Positions 36,226 through 44,187 of a stretch of 64,000 nucleotides of DNA are shown here, in pieces. The DNA is taken from positions 434,001 through 498,000 of the forward strand of contig CAJIYP010000003.1 in NCBI GenBank assembly GCA_905181705.1, read 5' to 3'. Below the pieces are notes generated by a model that was not told the origin of the DNA, made no database searches, and was given only the letters and a program-made list of their open reading frames with translations. Position 1 is the stretch's first letter. Every line of letters starts with the position of its first letter. The stretch is from Cryomorphaceae bacterium BACL29 MAG-121220-bin8. Its GTDB lineage: Bacteria > Bacteroidota > Bacteroidia > Flavobacteriales > Flavobacteriaceae. A program made the translations under genes and the position numbers.

Positions 36226-36344
36226 TTAATTAATTTATGTTAAAATTAATTGATTTTATATATTTAATGTTTTTCTTAACAATAAATTAATATTTGACTT
36301 AAGATTTAATTAACAAAGTTTTTATAGCTGTCTTTTAATTAAAT

Positions 36345-37316
36345 TTGAAAAATAAAAATTTGAATACATTTAACATTAATTCGGAATTAAATTTTAAGAA
36401 TAAAGCACTCACTTTATTTCAAAAACAATTCAATGATAATTTAATTTATAATCAATATTGTAAGTTATTGAAAATAAAAACAAAAAATATTAAGGAATTA
36501 TATGAAATTCCTTTTCTCCCTATTCAATTTTTTAAAACCCATAAAGTAGTATCTCTTGAAAAAAAAATCACTCACATCTTTAAAAGTAGTGGCACAACTG
36601 GAAATAGAAGTATAAATTACGTCAGTCACATAAATCAATACATCAAAAGTTTCAGGAAATCATTTGAAATTTTTTATGGCTCAACTAAAGATTATGTTTT
36701 TTTAGGTCTTCTACCATCTTACCTTGAGCAAAAAAATTCATCACTTGTTTTTATGATAGATGATTTTATAAAAACTTCCAATTATTCTGAAAGCGAATTT
36801 TATCTCAATGATTTTAGAAAACTATTTGATGTTTTAAAAAAAATAAAAAATAAAAAAATAATTTTATTTGGAGTTAGTTATGCTTTGTTAGATTTTGCAG
36901 AAAGATTTCCAGTAAACATGAAAGATTTAATAGTAATAGAAACTGGAGGCATGAAGGGAAGAAAAAAAGAGATAAGCAGAAACGAATTACACTACAAGCT
37001 TAAAAAAGGATTTGGAGTAGAAAATGTCCATTCAGAATATGGTATGACCGAACTATTTTCTCAAGCATACTCCACTAAAAATGGGGAATTTGAAAATCCC
37101 CCTTGGATGAAAACATTTGTCAGGGATATAAACAACCCTTTGTTTGTTTCTAAAAACGGAAAAGGGGCAATAAATATTATCGATTTGGCAAATGAACACT
37201 CCTGTGCTTTTATTGCAACTGATGATCTTGGAGAAGTTTTTAAAAATGAAAAATACACAATAAGCGGAAGACTAAGTGAATCAGAAATTAGAGGATGTAA
37301 TCTAATGTTTAATTAA
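36345..37316 (+). CDS. LuxE-like acyl-protein synthetase/acyltransferase
   Basis: A 323-residue protein of the LuxE/AMP-binding group: HIFKSSGTTGNRSIN (AMP-binding P-loop-like) and a SEYGMTELFSQAY segment. LuxE activates fatty acids for luciferase, but no luxCDAB genes are near, so it probably activates another acid. Flavobacteria carry stand-alone copies. The start is TTG at 36345 or TTG at 36360, as no ATG lies near. It ends overlapping the convergent tyrS by 8 bases. Confidence 0.8.
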   Translation: MKNKNLNTFNINSELNFKNKALTLFQKQFNDNLIYNQYCKLLKIKTKNIKELYEIPFLPIQFFKTHKVVSLEKKITHIFKSSGTTGNRSINYVSHINQYIKSFRKSFEIFYGSTKDYVFLGLLPSYLEQKNSSLVFMIDDFIKTSNYSESEFYLNDFRKLFDVLKKIKNKKIILFGVSYALLDFAERFPVNMKDLIVIETGGMKGRKKEISRNELHYKLKKGFGVENVHSEYGMTELFSQAYSTKNGEFENPPWMKTFVRDINNPLFVSKNGKGAINIIDLANEHSCAFIATDDLGEVFKNEKYTISGRLSESEIRGCNLMFN

Positions 37317-38601
37317 CAACAATTAAAAAATAATTCTTTTTTCCTCTTTGCACTAAAATATATTTACTACAAATCAAATTAGATTTTGACAAAGAAAAAC
37401 TAGAATCTCTTTTTTCTTTATTAATTGAAATTGAGTTTTCATTGATGGCTCTAATAATTTCTGATTTTGAAGATAAAAATCCAGCTTTAACAAGAAAATC
37501 AACAATAGAGGGATTTGTTGTTAAATAATTCATAGACAAACTTATCTTTGGAACGCCATCAAAAACGTCAAGAAAAGTTTTTTCATCTAATAATCCTAAG
37601 TCTTCTGATGTGGATTTTCCAAACAAAATATTTGAAGCTATAATTGACTTTTCTAAATCTGCTTTAGAATGAACTAATTTTGTAAGATCTGATGCAATTA
37701 TTTTTTGTAAAGATCTTAGGTGAGGAGACTCTTTGTGTATTCTAATAAATTCAATAATTTCATTTTGAGAATAAAAACTAAAAATTTTTATGTATTTGAA
37801 AGCATCCTCGTCAGAAATATTTAGCCAATATTGATAAAATTTATAAGGTGAGGTTCTTTTTCTATCTAACCAAATGTTACCTTCTTCTGTTTTTCCAAAT
37901 TTAGTTCCGTCAGCTTTAGTTATTAATGGACAAGTTAAGGCGAAAACTTTTTCGCCAGTTTTTTTTCTAATTAATTCAGTACCACTAGTAATATTACCCC
38001 ATTGGTCACTACCCCCCATTTGAACAAGACAGTTTTCATTCTTGAATAAATGATAAAAGTCATAAGCTTGAATAATTTGATAAGTAAATTCAGTAAAAGA
38101 CATTCCTTCTTTAGAATCCTTGCTCAATCTTTTTTTGACGGAATCTTTTGCAACCATATAATTTACGGTTAAATGTTTTCCAATATCTCTTATGAAATCG
38201 ATTAGATTAATACTATCAAACCAATCATTATTATTACATATAACAGCTGAATTCTTTTCTTTAATATCAAAATTTAAAAATTGAGAAAGCTGAGACTTTA
38301 TTCCATTAATATTTCTATCTAACTCGTTTTTAGTCAATAAATTTCTTTCAGAAGATTTTCCAGATGGATCACCTATCATCCCTGTAGCTCCACCTATCAA
38401 AACAATAGGTTTGTGGCCTGCTTTTTGAAAATGCATCAAAATTAATATCTGCACTAAACTCCCTATATGTAATGAATCTGCGGTAGGATCAAAACCTATG
38501 TAGCCACAAGTTGACTTTTCTAATAATTTTTCTTCGCATCCGGGAATAATATCTTGAAGCATTCCTCTCCAACGCAATTCATTAATAAAGTTCTTTGGCA
38601 C
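37309..38601 (-). CDS. tyrS: tyrosyl-tRNA synthetase
   Basis: 430 residues, the length of bacterial TyrS. The class I signature reads HIGS (H45-S48) in DPTADSLHIGSL, and the KMSKS equivalent is KFGKT in KADGTKFGKT. An S4 RNA-binding domain lies at the C-terminus (about 365-430). The start is GTG at 38601, just before PKNFINELRWRGM; the N-terminus is otherwise typical. It charges tRNA-Tyr in the cytoplasm. A TATATTTG -7 box lies 14 bases upstream. Confidence 0.95.
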   Translation of the reverse strand: MPKNFINELRWRGMLQDIIPGCEEKLLEKSTCGYIGFDPTADSLHIGSLVQILILMHFQKAGHKPIVLIGGATGMIGDPSGKSSERNLLTKNELDRNINGIKSQLSQFLNFDIKEKNSAVICNNNDWFDSINLIDFIRDIGKHLTVNYMVAKDSVKKRLSKDSKEGMSFTEFTYQIIQAYDFYHLFKNENCLVQMGGSDQWGNITSGTELIRKKTGEKVFALTCPLITKADGTKFGKTEEGNIWLDRKRTSPYKFYQYWLNISDEDAFKYIKIFSFYSQNEIIEFIRIHKESPHLRSLQKIIASDLTKLVHSKADLEKSIIASNILFGKSTSEDLGLLDEKTFLDVFDGVPKISLSMNYLTTNPSIVDFLVKAGFLSSKSEIIRAINENSISINKEKRDSSFSLSKSNLICSKYILVQRGKKNYFLIVVN

Positions 38602-38615
38602 GTTACAAATTTTAA

Positions 38616-38623
38616 CAAATATA
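38616..38623 (-). promoter_or_regulatory. TATATTTG -7 element of tyrS
   Basis: An exact TAnnTTTG box on the minus strand, 14 bases before the tyrS GTG start, implying a short leader. A TTTG upstream exists but at 29 bases, longer than the consensus, so only the -7 part is firm. Confidence 0.5.
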
Positions 38624-38674
38624 TACCTCTTAAACTAAAGAAAAAAGTAATTCAAAAAATAGTACATTAGTCAA

Positions 38675-39676
38675 ATGATTTTAGTAACGGGAGGAACAGG
38701 ATTAGTTGGTTGTCACTTATTGTATTTATTAGTTAAAAACAATAAACAAGTATCGGCATTACATAGAAAAAATAGCAATTTAGAAAAGGTTAAAAAAGTT
38801 TTTTCTTCATACTCTCGAAATTTTCAAGAAATATTTGAAAAAATAAATTGGATTGAAGGTGATATTAATGATTTAGAAAGTCTAAATATTGCTTTTAAAA
38901 ATATTGAAGAGATTTATCACTGTGCGGCATTTATTTCATTTGATAAAAATGACTTAGAGTCTATGAAAAAAATAAACATTGAAGGAACAGCCAACATGGT
39001 TAATGTTGCCTTGGATTATAAAATTAAAAAATTTTGCTATGTAAGTACAATCGCAGCAATTGGGTTAAGTACTAATAAATTTACTGATGAAGAAACTGAA
39101 TGGGTCGATAATTCAAATCCATATTCTCAAACCAAAAAAAATGCTGAAATGGAAGTTTGGAGAGGGATTGCTGAAGGTTTAAACGCTACTATAGTCAATC
39201 CTGGAGTAATAATTGGAAGTGGTTTTTGGAGGAGAGGAAGTGGTGCTTTTTTTACCCAAATAAGTAGAGGTATGAATTATTATCCCTCAGGAAAGACTGG
39301 TTTTATTTGTGTAAAAGATGTAGTGCAAATCATGTATGATTTAATGGAAAAAAATATTTTTTCGGAAAGGTTTATTTTAGTTGCAGAAAACTGGTCTTTT
39401 AAAGACTTTTTCCGTAGAGTAAGTCTTTACTTAAATTTAAATCCTCCAAAGAAAGAGGCAGGAAAGACATTAATGACATTGGCATTGATATTGGATTTTA
39501 TAAATAGTCTGATCTCAGGCAAAAAAAGAAAATTAAATAGCTCCTCAATAGAATCATCTATTTCTACAAGTCATTACTCGAACACTAAAATTTTATCCAA
39601 ACTTAATTATGATTTCATAAAAATAGACAAATCTATTGAGGAGACATGTAAGGTCTTTAAAAGTCGTTTAGATTGA
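38675..39676 (+). CDS. NAD-dependent epimerase/dehydratase (extended SDR)
   Basis: A 333-residue Rossmann protein: VTGGTGLVGCHLLYLL (the GxxGxxG cofactor loop), then a catalytic YxxxK in NPYSQTKKNAE. The C-terminal region is longer than in most sugar epimerases. Such proteins act on nucleotide sugars or on terpenoid/phenylpropanoid-like carbonyls. It stands alone in its direction and its end overlaps the convergent DUF4296 gene. The substrate is not readable. Confidence 0.85.
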   Translation: MILVTGGTGLVGCHLLYLLVKNNKQVSALHRKNSNLEKVKKVFSSYSRNFQEIFEKINWIEGDINDLESLNIAFKNIEEIYHCAAFISFDKNDLESMKKINIEGTANMVNVALDYKIKKFCYVSTIAAIGLSTNKFTDEETEWVDNSNPYSQTKKNAEMEVWRGIAEGLNATIVNPGVIIGSGFWRRGSGAFFTQISRGMNYYPSGKTGFICVKDVVQIMYDLMEKNIFSERFILVAENWSFKDFFRRVSLYLNLNPPKKEAGKTLMTLALILDFINSLISGKKRKLNSSSIESSISTSHYSNTKILSKLNYDFIKIDKSIEETCKVFKSRLD

Positions 39677-40051
39677 ATTTTTTAACGAATCTTGTCTTTT
39701 TTTAGTGTAATCATCCATAACTTTTGACACAGAATCTTTTAAATTACTTAATTTTTTTTCTAATTTGGAGTAGATTTTTAAATAAATCTTTGGGTTAGAA
39801 GCATAATAAAAATTACTATCGGAAAACGTAATAGAATCTATTTTATGTTTTTTAAACAAGAGAGAGTCTTTAATATTATAATAATTAAGTTCAGATCTAT
39901 TTCTGAAAGCTCTACTTGAATTAATTATATTAATATCAAATAAAAAATTTACCATTTCATCCTCTGACATTAGGTTTTCAGGTTTATTTTTTTCGACATT
40001 AGAACATGACAAAAACAAAAAAAAAGTCAATACAAAAATTAAATTTTTCAT
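39668..40051 (-). CDS. DUF4296 lipoprotein
   Basis: A 127-residue small lipoprotein with signal ending FLSC (Cys16). The body is helical with a central SNFYYASNPKIYLKIYSKLEKKL, the usual DUF4296 pattern, and a C-terminal KKRQDSLK. The family is a short, flavobacteria-rich domain of unknown role. The start overlaps the pyrC stop by 4 bases (ATGA-type), so it is translated with pyrC. Confidence 0.75.
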   Translation of the reverse strand: MKNLIFVLTFFLFLSCSNVEKNKPENLMSEDEMVNFLFDINIINSSRAFRNRSELNYYNIKDSLLFKKHKIDSITFSDSNFYYASNPKIYLKIYSKLEKKLSNLKDSVSKVMDDYTKKRQDSLKNSI

Positions 40052-41385
40052 CTTTCAAAAGTTAATCTTCTACCTTGTAATTTAGAATCAAACTCGCCTT
40101 CATTAAACACCAACTTTCCATTTACAAAAGTTTGTGTTACTCTTGAATCAAAAACAACATTTTCAAATGGAGACCAACCACACTTATAGAGGATATTTTT
40201 CTTATCTACTTTCCAAGGACAATTTAAGTCTATTAAGACTAAATCTGCAAAATATCCTTTTCTAATATAACCTCTTTTTTCTATTTCAAATAAATCTGCC
40301 GGATTATGGCACATTTTGGTGACAATTTTCTCTAAAGTTATTTTTTTATTTAAGTAATGTTGCATCATTGAAACTAAACCATGTTGAACTAAGGGACCTC
40401 CAGAGGGACACTCCAAATATTTTTTAGATTTTTCTTCAATAGTATGCGGAGCATGATCAGTAGCTATAATATCTATTCTATCATTATTTAACGCATCCCA
40501 AAGAGCCTCTCTATCTTGTTTAGTTTTTATAGCAGGGTTCCATTTTATAAAAGATTGCTTTTCTTTATAATCCTCACCTGAAAACCATAAGTGATGTACA
40601 CACACTTCTGCTGTAATTTGTTTTTTTCTCAAGGGAATTTCATTATCAAATAAAAGAGTTTCGCTTTTTGTAGACAAATGAAACACATGAAGTCTAGCTC
40701 CCGTCAATTTTGCTAAATCTATAATTTTCTTGGTAGATTTTAAACATGCTTCTTCAGATCTGATTTGAGGATGACAATTAAAAGGAATCTCATCTCCAAA
40801 TTTTGACTTAAACAATCTCAAATTATTATTAATAATTTTTTCGTCTTCACTGTGAACTGCGATCAACAGGTCTGTACTTTCAAAAATCTCTTTTAAAACC
40901 TTTTGATCATCCACTAACATATTACCTGTTGATGACCCTAAAAAAAGTTTTAATGCTGGCACAGTTTTATTGTCTAACTTTTTAATTTCATCAATATTAT
41001 CATTAGTTCCTCCAAACATAAAAGAGTAATTAGCATATGAGTTATTTTTAGCTAACTGAAACTTATTTTCTAATTCTTTTAACGTCGTAGTTTGAGGAAT
41101 TGTATTTGGCATTTCAATAAAAGATGTTATTCCACCTGCAATTGCTGCTTTTGATTCAGAATTAATAGTTGCTTTATGCGTCAATCCCGGTTCTCTAAAA
41201 TGAACTTGATCATCGATCACACCTGGTATAAGTAGTTTGTTTTTTGCATCAATCAGCCTGTAATTTTCTTTATGTACTATTTTGTTTGAAATTTCACTTA
41301 TAAAATCTCCTTTAATTAAAATATCAGATTTAAAGATTTTACCTTCATTTACAACTTGGGCGTTTTTAATTAATATTTCTGACAT
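40048..41385 (-). CDS. pyrC: dihydroorotase
   Basis: A 445-residue amidohydrolase that closes carbamoyl aspartate to dihydroorotate in pyrimidine synthesis. Landmarks are GVIDDQVHFREPGLTHK, VFHLST, TAEVCVHHLW and ATDHAPHT. The first metal-site motif is QVH instead of HVH (Q60), a change I recognise from Bacteroidota copies. It is 2 bases from the glycosyltransferase and overlaps DUF4296, giving a three-gene transcript. Confidence 0.9.
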   Translation of the reverse strand: MSEILIKNAQVVNEGKIFKSDILIKGDFISEISNKIVHKENYRLIDAKNKLLIPGVIDDQVHFREPGLTHKATINSESKAAIAGGITSFIEMPNTIPQTTTLKELENKFQLAKNNSYANYSFMFGGTNDNIDEIKKLDNKTVPALKLFLGSSTGNMLVDDQKVLKEIFESTDLLIAVHSEDEKIINNNLRLFKSKFGDEIPFNCHPQIRSEEACLKSTKKIIDLAKLTGARLHVFHLSTKSETLLFDNEIPLRKKQITAEVCVHHLWFSGEDYKEKQSFIKWNPAIKTKQDREALWDALNNDRIDIIATDHAPHTIEEKSKKYLECPSGGPLVQHGLVSMMQHYLNKKITLEKIVTKMCHNPADLFEIEKRGYIRKGYFADLVLIDLNCPWKVDKKNILYKCGWSPFENVVFDSRVTQTFVNGKLVFNEGEFDSKLQGRRLTFER

Positions 41386-41387
41386 TT

Positions 41388-42122
41388 CTATTTATTAATA
41401 TTATAAAAATAACTATAGATTTTTAATTTGATTAATCCAAAAATAGCTTCAAAAATTATATCACCATTCATTTTAGAATCTCCATAAATTCTATCCTTAA
41501 ATATTATGGGAATTTCTAAAATTCTAAAATTATTTTTGTAAGCTTTAAACTTTAATTCTATTTGGAAAGCATAACCATTAAATAAAATAGAATTTAAATT
41601 CATTTTTTCAAATACTTCTCTTTTGTAACCGACAAATCCAGATGTGGCATCCTTAACGGGAAGACCTGTTATAAGTCTCGAATAAATTGAAGCTAGATAT
41701 GATAAAATTATTCTACTTAATGGCCAGTTTACTACATTGATTCCTCTTACATACCTTGACCCAATCACTACATCACAGTTAGACTCGTCAAGTTCCTTGT
41801 ACATTCTAATTAGATCCTCTGGATTATGAGAAAGGTCTGCATCCATTTCAAAAATATATTCAAAATCTCTTTCTAAAGCCCAAACAAAACCATGAGTATA
41901 AGCTTTGCCTAATCCTTCTTTTTTATTTCTAGATTCTAAAAAGACTCTAGAATTATATTTGTCAATATGTTTTTCAACTAACAAGGCTGTTCCATCAGGT
42001 GAATTGTCATCAACAATTAATACATTAAATAAAATTTTAAGATTAAGAACTTTGTCCAAAACATTAGAAATATTTTCTATTTCGTTATATGTAGGAATAA
42101 TAACAAGAGCTTTGGACATCAT
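41388..42122 (-). CDS. family 2 glycosyltransferase (polyprenol-phosphate mannosyltransferase-like)
   Basis: A 244-residue GT-A enzyme without the long membrane region of full DPM synthases: VIIPTYNEIENISNVL, VDDNSPDGTA and FEMDADLSHNPEDL (DxD). The C-terminal part RILEIPIIFKDRIYGDSKM matches dolichyl-phosphate mannosyltransferase-like proteins. It would transfer a hexose from a nucleotide sugar to polyprenyl phosphate at the inner membrane face. It is next to pyrC, which is common in flavobacteria. Confidence 0.88.
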   Translation of the reverse strand: MMSKALVIIPTYNEIENISNVLDKVLNLKILFNVLIVDDNSPDGTALLVEKHIDKYNSRVFLESRNKKEGLGKAYTHGFVWALERDFEYIFEMDADLSHNPEDLIRMYKELDESNCDVVIGSRYVRGINVVNWPLSRIILSYLASIYSRLITGLPVKDATSGFVGYKREVFEKMNLNSILFNGYAFQIELKFKAYKNNFRILEIPIIFKDRIYGDSKMNGDIIFEAIFGLIKLKIYSYFYNINK

Positions 42123-42133
42123 TATCTTTTAAA

Positions 42134-42141
42134 CAAAAATA
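42134..42141 (-). promoter_or_regulatory. TATTTTTG -7 element of the glycosyltransferase-pyrC run
   Basis: An exact TAnnTTTG box on the minus strand, 11 bases before the glycosyltransferase start. It faces away from the plus-strand promoter at 42172-42200, making a divergent promoter pair. No clear -33 element is seen. Confidence 0.45.
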
Positions 42142-42171
42142 CAGATTTAAAAAACTAAATAGTATTTTCAA

Positions 42172-42200
42172 TTTGAACATCTAAAATAATGCTAATTTTG
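42172..42200 (+). promoter_or_regulatory. TTTG-N17-TAATTTTG promoter of DUF4271 gene and hemD
   Basis: TTTG (42172-42175) and TAATTTTG (42193-42200) are 17 bases apart, within the Bacteroidota -33/-7 range. The start codon follows 4 bases later, so the transcript would be nearly leaderless. Confidence 0.65.
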
Positions 42201-42204
42201 AATA

Positions 42205-42864
42205 ATGAATGAATTGATTTTTAAACAAGAATTTGTTGAAAACTGGGTGAAAATCTTATTGATTATTTCAACATTATTAATTGTAACTGGGAGAATAATT
42301 AATGGAGAAAAATTTGAATTTTTAATAAAATTTTGGAATATTCACAGGTATTTCATTTATAAGTACGGATCTACAATTCCCTTTTTTACGACTCTAAATG
42401 CTTTAATGTTTTTTCTGAGGGTTATTATTTTTTCACTTTTTTTTTCATTGTTTATTTTTCCAAATAAATTTGATGAATTTCAATTCAAAAATTTTATAAT
42501 TATTTCTCTATTAATGGTTTGTTATATAATTTTAAAATATTTAATTGAAAAAACACTTTCAGTTTTACTTAATTATAATAATATTTTAATTGAAATTAAC
42601 AGATATAGAATCGGACTAAAAAACCTGATTGCTATTCACTTTTATTTTTATTTTATAATACTAATTTTTAATCCGATTTCATATAACTCAACAATAGCAT
42701 TGAGTTTTATACTTTTTTCTATTTATTTATTTTTTACCAGTTCATATGTCCTTAAAAAATATTCGAACAAAACCTTTAAAGGGCTTGTATGTTTTATTTT
42801 GTACCTTTGCACGGTCGAAATAGCACCTGCTTCAATAGTGATGTGGCAAGCTTTTAAATTTTAA
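42205..42864 (+). CDS. DUF4271 membrane protein
   Basis: A 219-residue polytopic membrane protein with about six helices. It has the DUF4271 layout: an N-terminal short helix (WVKILLIISTLLIVTGRII), a central NRYRIGLKN cytoplasmic turn, and the conserved end FILYLCTVEIAPASIVMW. DUF4271 is found almost only in Bacteroidota, usually next to the uroporphyrinogen synthase gene as here (4-base gap). Function is unknown; a role in heme or cell-envelope biology is only suggested by the pairing. Confidence 0.85.
   Translation: MNELIFKQEFVENWVKILLIISTLLIVTGRIINGEKFEFLIKFWNIHRYFIYKYGSTIPFFTTLNALMFFLRVIIFSLFFSLFIFPNKFDEFQFKNFIIISLLMVCYIILKYLIEKTLSVLLNYNNILIEINRYRIGLKNLIAIHFYFYFIILIFNPISYNSTIALSFILFSIYLFFTSSYVLKKYSNKTFKGLVCFILYLCTVEIAPASIVMWQAFKF
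42785..42809 (+). promoter_or_regulatory. possible intragenic TACCTTTG promoter for hemD
   Basis: TACCTTTG at 42802-42809, a near-ideal Bacteroidota -7 box, lies in the 3' end of the DUF4271 gene, 59 bases before hemD. The nearest TTG (42785-42787) is 14 bases upstream, shorter than the preferred spacing, so this is a candidate only. Confidence 0.4.
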
Positions 42865-42868
42865 AAAA

Positions 42869-43615
42869 ATGAAGGTAAAAACTATTTTAATTTCTCAACC
42901 AAAACCATCTATTGAGAATTCGCCATATTCACATTTAAAAACTAAAAGAAAAGTAAAAATTGATTTTGTTCCTTTTATTCACGTTGAAGGAGTTAGCGCT
43001 CGAGAAGTTCGTCATCAAAAAATTGATCTTTCTAAATTTTCTGCTATTATTTTAACAAGTAGAAATGCTGTTGACCATTTTTTTAGAGTTGCTGAAGAAA
43101 TGAGGTTTCCAATTCCCAACGCACTTAAGTATTTTTGTTTATCTGAAGCAGTTGCATTTTATCTTCAAAAATATGTTGTTTACAGAAAAAGGAAGATTTA
43201 TGTTGGAGAAAGAACTTTCGAAGATTTATCATCCCAAATTGCTAAATACAATGAGGAAAGTTATTTAATCCCTAGTTCAAATGTTTTGTCTCCATCCATC
43301 CCTAAAAAACTAGATGAACTTGGAGTTAAATGGGTTCAGGGAACATTCTATAATACGGTCATTAGTGATCTTTCGAATTTAAAAAATGTTTCTTATGATG
43401 TTCTTGTTTTTTTCAGTCCCTCTGGAATAGATTCATTGATGTCTAATTTTCCTGATTTCAAACAAAATGGAACTAGAATCGCCGCTTATGGTCTTACAAC
43501 AGAAAAAGCAGCAAAAAAAGCAGGTTTAAGAATTGATATTTCTGCTCCTTCACCTAAAGTTTCCTCTATGTCAAAAGCTTTAGATATTTATATTGAAAAG
43601 GCAAATAAAAAATAA
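42869..43615 (+). CDS. hemD: uroporphyrinogen-III synthase
   Basis: A 248-residue HemD that closes the linear tetrapyrrole hydroxymethylbilane to uroporphyrinogen III. It has the family features: an N-terminal ILISQPKPS segment, a mid LTSRNAVDHFF, a KYFCLSEAV loop and a late VLVFFSPSGIDSLM with AAYGLTTEKAAKKAGL. HemD is poorly conserved, so the call rests on fold pattern, length and the DUF4271 neighbour seen in flavobacteria. It converges with the thioredoxin gene 2 bases away. Confidence 0.88.
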   Translation: MKVKTILISQPKPSIENSPYSHLKTKRKVKIDFVPFIHVEGVSAREVRHQKIDLSKFSAIILTSRNAVDHFFRVAEEMRFPIPNALKYFCLSEAVAFYLQKYVVYRKRKIYVGERTFEDLSSQIAKYNEESYLIPSSNVLSPSIPKKLDELGVKWVQGTFYNTVISDLSNLKNVSYDVLVFFSPSGIDSLMSNFPDFKQNGTRIAAYGLTTEKAAKKAGLRIDISAPSPKVSSMSKALDIYIEKANKK

Positions 43616-43617
43616 AA

Positions 43618-44169
43618 CTATCCTCTCAATTTACTTTTAAAGTTTTTAATAAATTTATCAAAGTCTTCCTGAGATTTTATTAGTTTGTAACTATCTTTTT
43701 TAAAAAGTTCAAGATAAATTTCTAATTGCTGAGGTACTAAATATCCTTTAACTGGGGTTATCAGATTCATTTGATCATCAAAAAAAAGTGTAGTAGGGTA
43801 TGCATTTATACCTAAAAACTGTGCAAACTGATGCGAAGAGTTTCTAGAATTAGATTTACTTTTATCATATCTGATATTTTCAAATTTTCTTCCCTTAAAA
43901 TTTATAATTTCATTTCCTTCTGCATTAAATTTTACCGCATAATAATACTTGTTAATATATTCTGAAATAAATTTATTTTGGAAAGTGTTTTTATCCATTA
44001 ATTTGCATGGCCCACACCAATTAGTGTAAGCATCCAATATTAAGTTTTTAGGAATGGTTTTTTGAGCCTCCATAGCTTTCTCCAAACTCATCCAATTAAT
44101 TTCCTGTGAGTAATTTCCAAAAAAACTAACAATAAAAATTACAGAAAAAAAGCTTTGCTTTAAAAACAT
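43618..44169 (-). CDS. secreted thioredoxin-family protein
   Basis: A 183-residue periplasmic protein with a signal peptide (FFSVIFIVSFFGNYSQE). The thioredoxin domain has the intact WCGPC (C52, C55) in DAYTNWCGPCKLMD and the cis-Pro-like AYPTTLFF. This fits a DUF255/thiol-disulfide family reductase or oxidase in the periplasm. It ends the seven-gene minus-strand run (18 bases after the POT transporter). Confidence 0.85.
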   Translation of the reverse strand: MFLKQSFFSVIFIVSFFGNYSQEINWMSLEKAMEAQKTIPKNLILDAYTNWCGPCKLMDKNTFQNKFISEYINKYYYAVKFNAEGNEIINFKGRKFENIRYDKSKSNSRNSSHQFAQFLGINAYPTTLFFDDQMNLITPVKGYLVPQQLEIYLELFKKDSYKLIKSQEDFDKFIKNFKSKLRG

Positions 44170-44187
44170 TCCAATACTTTAAAAAAT

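Noticed and set aside
36340-36347. A TAAATTTG box overlapping the TTG start of the LuxE-like gene.
   Set aside because: It would put transcription start after the start codon; not a promoter for that gene.
36345-37316. A bioluminescence (lux) operon.
   Set aside because: Only a LuxE-like protein is present; there are no luxA, luxB, luxC or luxD homologues.
38595-38611. A TTGGCACG sequence near the tyrS start resembling a sigma-54 -24 element.
   Set aside because: The -12 part is absent and the sequence encodes the first residues of TyrS; it is coincidence.
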